DNA of 64,000 nt from Vitellaria paradoxa (Eukaryota; Streptophyta; Magnoliopsida; Ericales; Sapotaceae): contig CM034236.1 in the NCBI GenBank assembly GCA_019916065.1, forward strand, positions 57,440,690 through 57,504,689, given 5' to 3'. Under the pieces are notes generated by a model. That model was not told where the DNA came from and did no database searches. It saw only the letters and a list, made by a program, of their open reading frames with translations. Positions 12,375 to 22,527 of the stretch are shown in pieces; position 1 is the stretch's first letter; the number at the start of each line of letters is the position of its first letter. A program made the position numbers and the translations under genes.

Positions 12375-12982
12375 TGGGAGAGTTCTAAGTTGCGTCACTA
12401 TATTGTCTTGGCATTGTTTTTGTAAACAAATATTTTGATTTTATCATTTTTTTAATGGCATTATTATTCTTGATTATTATCATTATTTTATGCGCATTTG
12501 AGATATGATAAATTGTCATAGTTTGAGTTTTATTGTTTATAACTTAGTATATCTCATTGAGATTATTAGAGATATACATATTATAATATGTCTCGTATGT
12601 GACACAGAGACAATAGAGTTATAATTTAATTTGTGGATTTCTTCCTGTAGTCTATAATTGAGGCATATGTGTAATGGAGAAATCATACATGAGAGGATCG
12701 ACAAGTAATAGTATAAATTTTTGAATCATATGAGAAAACTATTACTTGCTACACTACTATATCTTAATTCATGTCAACATTATTATTAATATTTGTAATA
12801 ACAGAAGGTTTTATGTCAATAAAGGACATATATACCGCTATGGTTCAATATTAGTAATCTTGTTGGACTGAATTGTGTTGAAAGGTGTGGTCTCAACTGT
12901 ATTAGTATTATTTGTAGCCACCTACGAGTTTTTTACTATTCAGTCTATTGAGTTCATAATTAATGTTGCCCAAGGGGGAGAA
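12375..12982 (+). other. Copia A 3' untranslated region and polypurine tract
   Basis: AT-rich noncoding sequence follows the polyprotein stop. It ends in CAAGGGGGAGAA (12971-12982), a polypurine tract directly against the 3' LTR that would prime plus-strand DNA synthesis. Confidence 0.85.
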
Positions 12983-13436
12983 TATTAGAATATTATTGGG
13001 CTTCCATTAATTATTTGATGAAGACTGAATATAATACAGTTATAATGAGACAATTATTTGGACTTTATTTGTTATGATCCAATTTAGTGTTAAGTCCACA
13101 CACACCTAATTAATAAGATATAGTTGGACGGCTTAGTGTAGGCCCTTGAGTCTAATAGTAGTCCGTAATGGGAGGGCCCTATTAGAGTCTATAAATATAA
13201 CATATTGGCTAGGTCCCCACTCCACTCTTAATATTGAAAACCCTAGTGTATTGGCTGTCCCATTAAGAGCCGTCATTGTGAATAAGAAAAGGAGTGGAAG
13301 CCCTAACCATCCATTGCAAATCTTATGCTCATCATTCATACCAAACGATTCAGATGGCAACGATGAATACAGGTATGAATTCTATCATTTGATTTTAGTG
13401 TTCTAATATTCATATGTAAATTTTAAGTTTATTACA
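12983..13436 (+). repeat. Copia A 3' LTR
   Basis: The 454-bp copy of 6460-6914 starts TATTAGAATATT, where the first TG has become TA, and ends TTTATTACA. It is followed by the target duplication AACCA. It has a TATA box at 13190-13197. Confidence 0.96.
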
Positions 13437-13475
13437 AACCATAGCCATTCTGAGTCAAAGAAAAGCTGTGATCTT

Positions 13476-14033
13476 TAGCGGTGAGCATTAGTCGGTACGG
13501 AAAATAGTAATTTTTATAACCGAACCGATTATTTTCGAAAATCAGAAATGATAACCAAACCGACCAAATAATATATACTAACCGAACATTAACCAAACCG
13601 AATTATATCCGTTCAGTTATGGTCGGTTTACTTATATACCCTTATAAATTTAAATATATTTTTTACAACTTAATTATAAAAATAAAATAACAATTTTTAT
13701 ATAAGTGTTATTTGAAACTTCAAATATACATTTAATATTATAATGATTTATTAATTTCTTATAACCTTTGAGATTTTAAAAGATAAAATCATTGATAGAA
13801 ATAGATATTTAGGTTAACTATTATATATATATATATATAATTAAGTAAATTTAATTCGGTTAATTTGGTTTATTTGGTTTTAGAATTTTAAAACTATATC
13901 TAAAACCGATAACCGTTATTTTTACAAAAGATAACCAAACTGACCGTTATTAAATAAATAACTGAACTAAATTCCTTTAATATGACCGGTACGGTTCGAA
14001 AGCCAAATTTTAACTAAATTGTGGACACTCCTA
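13476..14033. mobile_element. hAT-type MITE with perfect 8-bp target duplication
   Basis: This 558-bp noncoding element is flanked by identical GTGATCTT (13468-13475 and 14034-14041). Its ends are TAGCGGTGAGCA and, on the opposite strand, TAGGAGTGTCCA, imperfect inverted repeats of hAT type. The subterminal parts are rich in AACCGAACCGA-like words and their complements (TTCGGTTAATTTGGTT). The core is AT-rich with a short (TA)n run at about 13824. It presumably relies on a hAT transposase elsewhere. Confidence 0.9.
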
Positions 14034-14041
14034 GTGATCTT

Positions 14042-15026
14042 AACAAAAATATGGAAAGAAACTGGGGGTAGGAATAAAGAAGGTGGAAAGAATGATATCA
14101 TAGGTAGAGAATAGATGAAGTAGGAGTGGATGTTTTCAGGGAGAGAAATGAGTCAGTGAAGACACAAAGTAAGGTAAGCATTGCTGCTCTCCGTTTGTGT
14201 CTTGCTTTCCTTTCTTAGGAGTTCGTGTCAAAATTAGCACTGAACTGACAACTGACCCAAACTGAAATTCCATCTCATTTATATGCCTTGAATCATACAT
14301 CAACAGAACCACACAGGACACAGCTAATGATCAACTTTCATAAGAGATTTAACCTCATATAACCCACATCAACAGAATCATACAACTAATGATCAGTAAA
14401 TACATTAGTGCATGTAGACGAACAGCTCAATAGTCGAGAGCGCTTGATGCCCGTGGATTACACAATGAAATCATTTACTACTACTCAACAGGGCTTTTAT
14501 AACATAGCACTCTGCAAGAAAATTAAAAGAAGCCCTAGAATGAATAAACTACAATGCAAATAGATAGGCCTTTAAGTCATCAACCACCTTCCATTACAAT
14601 GATTTCTACATCCCTCATTGTAACAGTAATTGGCACATTAAGTGACGCGAGACTTACCACGGAACCCACTAATCACAATTCTTCACAATTCTCTTTGCAT
14701 ATTTGCAACCAGAACAACCTACCAAGAACTACCTAAACTGAAAATCCAAAAAAGAAACAAAAACAAAAAAAGAGGGAAAATATCACCACTATTGAGACAA
14801 ACCAACATGAGATTCACTTCCACATAACCCTCATCACATCGGCAAAATCACACAGCAAATCATCACTGAATCCATCCACCGCATAACTGCATGTATGACT
14901 GCATTGAAGCCACGCTACGAAATTACAACTTCAAAGTCTGTAGGCCATCAACAACTTTTAGTTTCTATTACAATGCCTCGTACATCCACAAATACAAATC
15001 TCAAGTGCTTGTTTGCATATAAACTA
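14042..15026. other. noncoding region with a diverged internal duplication
   Basis: No gene is recognised. Text at about 14345-14610 recurs in diverged form at about 14815-15000. Both parts share a CATCAACA/ATCACA segment, GCATGTA-G-C, a TAGGCC..CATCAACAAC phrase and CATTACAATG...CTACATCC. It lies downstream of the minus-strand REB1-like pseudogene and could include its old 3' untranslated region. Confidence 0.35.
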
Positions 15027-15512
15027 GGCAACAAGGTTGTTGAAATCGAGATTTTATTTAAAATCAGTGGAGGGCCCTGAAAATCCAATCACAAAATCGA
15101 ATCATAAAATCATAATATTTTACCTCATACTTGTAACATAAAAATATAGTCTATTATGCTATAAGTTTTCATTTAGAGCTTCCATTTTTTTTTCTTTGAT
15201 AAGTAAGGAATTTTATTAATAAAAGAAGATAACAAAGACATGCATCAAGAAAATGCCATGCATACATAAAAATTTACTCACATCAACAAAATGAATCCTC
15301 AATAAAATTCCCAAAAAAATTGTATATCTAGTTTTATACTCCTTTTACCCAACTACACAATTAAGATTTTATAGATTTTACATCCCAAAATCGAGATTTT
15401 ATCTATTTTACCACCATTAAGATTTTACATAAAATCGACAACGTTTTCTCGCCCTAACATCGTAAAATCATAAGATTTTAAAATTTAAATCGAGATTTTA
15501 ATAACATTGCCA
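15027..15512. mobile_element. possible AT-rich MITE built on AAATCGAGATTTTA words
   Basis: The left end GGCAACAAGGTTGTTGAAAT and the reverse complement of the right end, GGCAATGTTATTAAAATCTC, align as inverted termini allowing a 3-base gap. The interior repeats ATCGAGATTTTA-like words in both orientations. No clear target duplication is seen, so the mobile-element call is tentative. Confidence 0.4.
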
Positions 15513-15542
15513 AGCAAACTTAGGTGAATTATGATGTACAAA

Positions 15543-17537
15543 TCAAGGAACAACAGGTTTGCTATCCCAAGACTCTCTTGCTTCAAGTAAATCTGCGCAA
15601 CATCGCTTTGATAGAATTTCAACTTGTTCGGTACAGGGCTTGCTACGATGTTCACCAAGGTGACTAACCATTGCTTCCAGCGCTTCCGACATACATCTCC
15701 AGACAATGGTCAAGAAGATAGTCCCAATCCACATCTTCTACACAGCTGGCATCAAGGCTAAAAAGTTCATCAAGCAAGCAATAGTCATCAGCATCAGCCC
15801 ATTCGCCTGCTTTTACTATAGGTGATGTTAACTGGTCATACCATTTCAGACAACAACCTGCCCCATTTCAAGTTGAGAGCTTGTCACTAATTGCAGACCA
15901 GCTGATATTATCTCACAACATACCGTGCTTTGACTTCTTTTCCTCAGCAGCCTTCATCCTCAAATCCAAGTTCACCAAATCAAACAAAATCTGGTAGTCC
16001 TCCTCGGACCAAGGTCCTTTCTTCATGTCAGGTAGTTTTATTCTGCGCCAAGCATCCTTCAGGTGTATTCTGTATTTGCCAAGTGCATCAGAGAGCTCCT
16101 TCCATTTTGGCTCGTGTTTATCATAAAACTTTCACACCAGATCAAGCTCTTCAGTGGTCCACGAACGATTTTCATCCCTTTCAAACAAAATATGAGCTCG
16201 GTAATAGATAGCTATCTAAGGCCTATGAGGCAAAAAAGGTTCTACTTCCTTCCAACAGTCCTTGACTTCTGGGTAAGACTTGCAGTCCAAAACCATGTTC
16301 AAACCTTCTTCACCCAATCCATGAGACTCTATATAGTAAAAACAGCATTTTTAATCATTTCATCTTCTTCACGTGAAAACCACTTACCTTACACTAATCC
16401 CTCTTCCTGGTTATTTTCCTTGCCCTTTGATGGACCATCAGATGAAGGAAAAACCTCAACATGAGTAGAAAAGGTAACATTTTTATGCTTCTGTTTAGGA
16501 TTAGGATCTTCAAAAATAGTTTCAACAGTATTGGGCTTCTTCCTATTGTGTTTCTTTCCATTTTTTCCCCCTATGTACTGTGCCTTGTTTCTAGTCGAAT
16601 GAGCATTACCTTTTCTGTATCCCGAATCTGTATCCTCAATTCCAGTATTTTCGTTACCCAATTCTTCAACCATCATTTCTTGCTCTCCAGCACCCAAGTC
16701 ATCTTTAACCTTTTTATTTTCTTTCTTCCTCTCCTTCTTTGTAATGGTCTCACTAGCATCCTTATCGTGGTTATCTCTAACTTCTCCAACCTCCTTTGTA
16801 GCTTCAGTTTTCTTCTTCCCTTTGAAATCATCAGCCTCCTCACTCCTCCTTTTCTTTTCTTTTTTTTTTTCAGTCTATTCTACCCCATTCTTCATCCCAG
16901 TAACATTGTCCTTCCGAGAGTGCTCCCTCTCTTTAACTATCTCATTCTTTTCTAAATCTTTCTCCTCAAGGATTTTGATTGGGGAGGAAAGAGACTCATT
17001 TTTGTCTTTCATTATATCAGCCTTGCGCCTCTTCTTATCTTTTCTTACTTTTAATTCACCAACATTCCCAAAAACCATGCCATCATCTATCTGAAAACAC
17101 CTCCCCTCCTCTCCTGCCATGTGAATCTCATTATTTGAGATGTCATTATCCACAACAGGCTCTAAGTTTCTCTTTTTCTTCTTTTTCTCCTCTTTCTGAT
17201 GATTATCATCCTCAACAGGATGTAGATCTCTCATTTTCTTCTACTTTTTTCCCTTCTCTTTTTGATGATTGTCATTCACTTCTGCATAATCCTTTACATT
17301 TACATCCCCATCATGAGTACCATCAATTTTGACAGCGCTAGGAACCTCAGTTTTCTTCTTATCTCACTTCTTTCTCTTCTCTTCACTGAGTTCAGACGTA
17401 TTCCCCACCTCATTTGGCACTGAACCAGCACAGTCAACCATCTCAGTTGAAACATTGACCTTACTCTTCTTCTTTTTCTTAGACTTATTTCCCATCTCCC
17501 CTTCCAAGGCTGCCTTCACTTCCTCCCTCATGCCCAT
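15543..17537 (-). pseudogene. REB1-like / RNA polymerase I termination factor-type Myb gene, inactivated
   Basis: Members of this family are nuclear DNA-binding proteins with tandem Myb repeats, related to yeast Reb1 and animal TTF-I/DMTF1. The N-terminal half (17537-16400) is a Lys/Glu-rich, nuclear-signal-like tail with several KKKKK clusters. The C-terminal half carries GKWFSREEDEMIKNAV (about 16380-16335), then WTTEELDLV, KGPWSEEDYQILFDLV (about 16010), WSAISDKLST, CCLKWYDQLTSP and DVCRKRWKQ (15690), ending WDSKPVVP at 15543. The N-terminal 390 codons stay in one frame but contain TGA near 17364 and TAGs near 17239 and 16875. A TAA lies at 16389. Frameshifts fall near 16329, 15706 and 15665, and further in-frame stops lie in the Myb part. 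ATGs at 17537 and 17531 are the likely start, just inside a possible splice acceptor (GGAATTACAG). No intron is seen in the coding span. The neighbourhood is otherwise transposons. The family call is good; function is lost. Confidence 0.8.
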
Positions 17538-17599
17538 GTCCGTAACTTCTTCACTGTAATTCCGCAAGCAAGAAGAATTAACAGGGATAAGTTAATTTC

Positions 17600-20579
17600 T
17601 TTATCTATAAATAAATAAATAAAATAAAGTTATAATCCCAATTGGCTACTTGAAAGAATAATATGCTCAAATGAAAAGACTACAATTTCCATTCTTTTTA
17701 TATGCAACAACTACCCTGGTGTGTAAAGAATGTGGAAGGGAAATTATCATGCGCACCAGTTGTACACTTATTTCTAGTATGCATGTATGTGTGCGCACGT
17801 GCGCGGGGTATTACATCTGCTAACCTTTTTTTTTCTTTTTTTTTCCTTCCCTCCTCTTCCTCTTGATCATAAGCATCCAGCAGCACCGTGCCAGTAGAAA
17901 GAGCTAAAGCTACTACTACAAAGCTGCTGTTGGAGAACTTAGTAGAAGCGATTTTCCAGCAGCCAATCCTAAGAAAAAGAGGTGAACCTGAGAAGAGCAG
18001 TAAGCGTTCAGGTGCTGGTGCTATTACCTTAAAGGTGGAGGATCCTACCCTCATTCTAACCCCCCTGAATGGTCTCCCTGTATCAAATAATACCTTTCTA
18101 GATGCAGGATATTTAAGAGGTGGGTTGGTTAATTCATTTTTTGCCATTGGAGAGGTACTTAGCAGCTAAATATAAGCACCGTGGCTTTTTCTTTTCGTAT
18201 CCATAGCCACTTCATAGGAAGGCGGGTGAAAAATTATAAAAAATACATCTACGATTAATAAGCTATCAAGTATTTCAAGTGTAAAAATATTTAAATCTGA
18301 CGGACAATTTTGAGAAAGAAAACTTAACACACCGACCAAGTGTTCTCCCTTTATAATGTAATACTTGATCAGCGTATCCATTAAATTAATACTGTGCCAC
18401 CCTTTAACTGTCCACTACAAGTCTACAATCCATAGCTATTAAAGTCATTGTTTACTAGTTTATTTTTTTATTTTGTTTAGGATTTCTCTGATTAACCCTT
18501 GAGGACCCTTACCACCCACGATTACTGGCTATAAATTAAAGGCATTCTTCAGTTTCTTAGTTGTTTTGATTTTTATTTACATGCACAATGAATAAAAAAC
18601 TAAGAAATCACGTATATGTAATATGCCCTACTTCTAGTAGAATATAAAAGGAGAACAGGTAATTGTGCCAATTTCTTTGCCCCCTCAAAATTGTCCAACA
18701 GATAAGATAAAATATTTACAATTGAAATACTTTTACTATTTATAACTGTATTTTTTTTTTTTTCACCTTTTCACCATACTATATTCTTCCCATAGTATTT
18801 TCTGAATAATTACTTGAAGATAAAACTTGCACATTCATACTTGCCCATGCTTGGTATGTGCTGCCAGCCTTCTAGTAGTCGCTAATCCAACAACAGTTTA
18901 TCAGCATCACTAGTTTAATTACAGTAGGTTAAAAAGATCAAAACAATGCTATGTCTCTAAGAAACATTTCAACAAATAGGATGCATACAAGTGGGTAATA
19001 AGAGATCAGTCATAAGTACTATAACAAAATTTAGTCAATTACATGTGATCGCAGGTCAGAAACCTTCATTTACACCCAAAAAAAAAAAAAAAAAAAAAGG
19101 TAGCAGAAAGGACTATATATACACATACATATATGTACAAGCATATAAATGAAACTCCTTGGGTACAATAACTTCGAATGAGAACACAACCAGCCAGCTT
19201 ACAGTAAATCAAGTTATAAATTAACATTTGTAACCCAAAAGAAAATAGCAAATTTAATGCTCAACAAAGAATAAAAAAACCCTAATGTTTGTTGTTGACT
19301 TGAATATGAATTGTAGCATGAATGAGAGAGCTACCTTGAAGAAGAAATGACAACAAGCCTGAATACAACCGATCGATGAGTCGCGATCAATGGAAAATAT
19401 AGAGCAGCCTTGGTTCTCTTCTAGACCTTTTATTCCCTCTTCTAAAGATCTGAAACAAACCAAGATCAGCCGGTTGGAAAGATTTTAATACCTAAAACCC
19501 AATTATGCAATATTGTTAGGGATATTAATAATGGCTAGGATTCCCACGAAATTTAACATTCCCATTTCCGAGCCTTTTTAGGTATCCACTACTCACTCCC
19601 ATTTCAATCGGGCTTATTTTGTAGTCGGGAATTCCAAACCCATCCAGTCAACCCATTAAACTCATCCTATCCCATCCCATCCCACCCAATTAGGTATGAA
19701 ACGGGATGGATTATGCGGGATACTCGCCGAACCTATCGAACTCATCAAGAGAGCAATTCTATTGCAGTCCTCACTAGTCCAGCTTCAGTTATCAGTTTAG
19801 ACCAACGACAAGAGTTAATAAAACGTAAAACTGATTTACCACATTTCAATGAACCTAAGTTTGTAGAAAAATAAACACACATCGAAAGGATCAATGCAAC
19901 CTATCGAGCAGAATATACCCACATCAAAAGAACTCCATTTGTTTACTATAATTGCCTTTCCTTTCATAAATCACACAATATTTAACTCACAAATGTAACC
20001 TTTAACAAGACAACTATGCTTGGCCATTAGCAAATTAAGCTTAGTTTACCAATATCAGTATACAGTTAAACACTCATGAACACAACTAAGAAACTGCACC
20101 TACTAGAGCAATAGAGTAGCTAGATAGATAAGCTCAAACAAACATATACGATAATACTAAATTGCACTTAAACAGAGTATAACCTATATAATTCATAGAT
20201 TAAAATCATATCCAGATTTTTCATCTTAAAAACAAATCCAACACGCAATAAAACATGAGATTTGACCCCTAAATCATAGTCCATCTTTTGCAAGTCCAAA
20301 GTCCAGAAAGCATATGCAGAGACAATCCATGCAGGAAACAAAGTAAGTGTACCAATACCTTAGTAGTGAGTCTGCAATTTCTATTTCTGGCAATTGTTTT
20401 GCCAAAAAAATAAAAAGGAAAGATAGAGAGAGAGAATTAATTGATACCCAGATGTGAAAGCGATGAAGAGACTTTGGCCACAAGAGGTCAGATACGAAGG
20501 CTCAAGAAAGTCACCATCGGAAATCCTTGAAATAGATTGAATCCTTCACGATCTATGCTTGAGCCTTAAAATGGTGCTT
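17600..20579. other. 3-kb region without a recognised gene
   Basis: Open frames at 17698-18147 (-) and 17888-18169 (+) overlap on opposite strands and match no family I know. A TG/CG-rich alternating patch lies at about 17775-17808. A polyA run is at 19078-19098. A Pro/Ser-like CCCATC-rich block at 19560-19740 (words such as CCCATCCCATCCC) resembles the inside of a hAT-type MITE but has no clear ends. Upstream exons of the REB1-like pseudogene could lie here but cannot be delimited. Confidence 0.35.
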
Positions 20580-20584
20580 CGAGG

Positions 20585-21039
20585 TGTTGGAATTTTTCAT
20601 ACGTTGAGGATATATTAATTAATTTTTTTATTTTGTCAAAAATAGGTTGAAATTAAGTTAAAGGTGAGAACGTATATAATAAGTCTCATTTTGTTATGAT
20701 CTATTTTGTTGGGCTTATGTATACCTAATAGGGATAATGAAAAAAGAAGGTAAGTGTGGGTCAATTGTTAAGTCCACTGTAGGCTTTTTATAAAAATGCC
20801 TAGTGAGGCTAAGGTTCACTCTCCATATATTGGCTAAGTCCCTCTTTTCACAAAATACAGACAATTGTTTCCATTGATAGCTATCATATTGATTGTGATA
20901 AATAAGAAGATCAAGCCCTAATAATTTTTTATCTTTCAAAGTTAAAGATAGAATAATCACAAACATGTACGCTTCTACATTATTATATGTGTAATTTTGA
21001 TATTTTTAAATTTATATACAGATCTATTTTAAATTTTCA
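20585..21039 (+). repeat. Copia B 5' LTR
   Basis: The 455-bp LTR starts TGTTGGAATTTTTCATACG and ends AAATTTTCA. It pairs with 41230-41656. The two copies differ at many positions and in length. Confidence 0.93.
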
Positions 21040-21041
21040 TT

Positions 21042-21053
21042 TGATATCAGATC
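21042..21053 (+). other. Copia B primer binding site, degraded
   Basis: TGATATCAGATC after the 5' LTR is a decayed form of TGGTATCAGAGC (tRNA-iMet), differing at two positions. Confidence 0.7.
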
Positions 21054-22527
21054 TTACTGTATATAAATTAAGGACTCATTATATGATTCTATGTAGTTAA
21101 ATTATTTTTTGTGGATCTTTAGTCCTTTCCACTACGAATCAATATTGACTGTTATGTGTTTTTTCTTTGCGACTGCTCACAAACAGTCACAAAATCCTTT
21201 TCTGTCCAGAACGCAATCTGGGTACCTCCAATAGACACGAATCTATTATGGATTCCTCAGCTTTCTCAAAATTTTCGTATCTGGAGTTAAATAATCAGTT
21301 TGGATTGTTCTGTTTCTCCCTTGTTAATTGTTACCAGAGGCCTAGTTCTTTATGTATTTTTCATTGTTCAACGTGGTGGCTTTTGGTGCCTATTGCGGTT
21401 GTAGGAATTGTTTGGCTTTGTAAATATTGTTTGCGTTTTTTTTTTTTTTCCAACAACAATTAGAAAAAAAAAAAAAAGGCTTTCGGTTGGCTTAACTGCG
21501 GATGGATCCGAATCCGACAAATCCTGTTTGGGTTTGGAATCCGTGAGGCAAAAGGAACTTTACATCACTTTCCAAATTGAATGAAACCGGGGGGTTTTAT
21601 TTTCATTAATAAAATAAATATACATGTATATATATATATACGTGCTGCCAACTTTAGTTCATTCTCTGTAAGCTGACAACATAGCCCCCAATTCTATCCT
21701 ATTATATAGTAGTCATTATGTGTGCCAAAACTGCCTTTGTTCATATAATGACACGGACCTATATATATATATATAAGCCTAGCAAAATCGTTTCTAAGTC
21801 CCCTAAAGACACGAGGACTTTTTCGTTAAATATATATATTCTGTACGTTTTAGCTTTATTTGATATTTTTGCAATATCTTGAAAATCATGAAGTATTTTT
21901 TGGTAAAATTTTACTAATCACCTAATTTTGATATTCTGGTTTTAATGGTAATATCTACTCTCACTGGTTTTAATTACATAATATTAAATTTTTTGGGGGC
22001 TATTTGATAGCCTTAAAAGTGCTTATTTATGTACTTTTTTTAAAGGCGTATATTTTTTTAAGGACATAAAATAATAATTACAATCATGGGTAATTTATGT
22101 ATAATTATGTAATGGCAAAAAATATTTGGTTGATACTGGCGTTACTGCCCAAAAGGGTACGCTCGTTAATTTTTGATATTTCTTGCATATTTGTACATGA
22201 CAAGCCATTGTATTATTATATATAATAAACTGCCCAAAATGGATCATTGTATGTACTAATGACAGGGTTAAAATCAGTGACTAATCAGAGAATATTTTGG
22301 TAAAAAAGGTCTTTCGGCCCAAAGGGGATTGACGTTTTTGATCTGGGTATTATCATTGGTGGTTACTGAAAGGGTACTCGAAGCATATTGCACTTTCTAC
22401 CCAAATGGGAGACGGCAATGATGCACCGAGTCATCCTTTATGGTTTATACTTGATTAAGTTTAAAGCATATTTTTTCCTCTGATTGCTAATCATTATTTT
22501 ATTTTATTTTTATTCAATTACTTTTGC
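21054..22527 (+). other. Copia B 5' leader
   Basis: This is a 1.5-kb noncoding leader. It includes T and A homopolymers near 21440-21477 and (TA)n runs at about 21625-21640 and 21762-21774. Recurrent short CCCAAA(A/T)GG words lie at 22150, 22233, 22318 and 22401, a pattern shared with the leader of Copia A. It ends in ACTTTTGCAG directly before gag homology. Confidence 0.5.

Larger units (their letters stand above)
6460..13436 (+). mobile_element. Copia element A, complete LTR retrotransposon
   Basis: This 6,977-bp Ty1/copia element is bounded by LTRs 6460-6914 and 12983-13436. It is flanked by a perfect 5-bp target duplication, AACCA (6455-6459 and 13437-13441). It has a tRNA-iMet primer binding site right after the 5' LTR, a polypurine tract right before the 3' LTR, and the copia domain order gag, protease, integrase, reverse transcriptase, RNase H. 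By eye the LTRs differ at about 20 positions plus one indel (roughly 4-5%), mostly transitions. The coding region has several stops and frameshifts, so the copy cannot make its own polyprotein. Confidence 0.97.

Noticed and set aside
13133..13406. Open frames of 75-86 codons in the Copia A 3' LTR
   Set aside because: They lie within the LTR and have no domain. The same sequence in the 5' LTR is broken.
16461..17559. Several plus-strand Ser/Phe/Leu-rich open frames
   Set aside because: They are antisense shadows of the Lys/Glu-rich N-terminus of the REB1-like pseudogene.
17698..18169. Overlapping open frames of 149 (-) and 93 (+) codons
   Set aside because: Opposite-strand frames over the same DNA, neither with a recognisable domain. 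I could not choose one as a gene and left them in the unassigned region.
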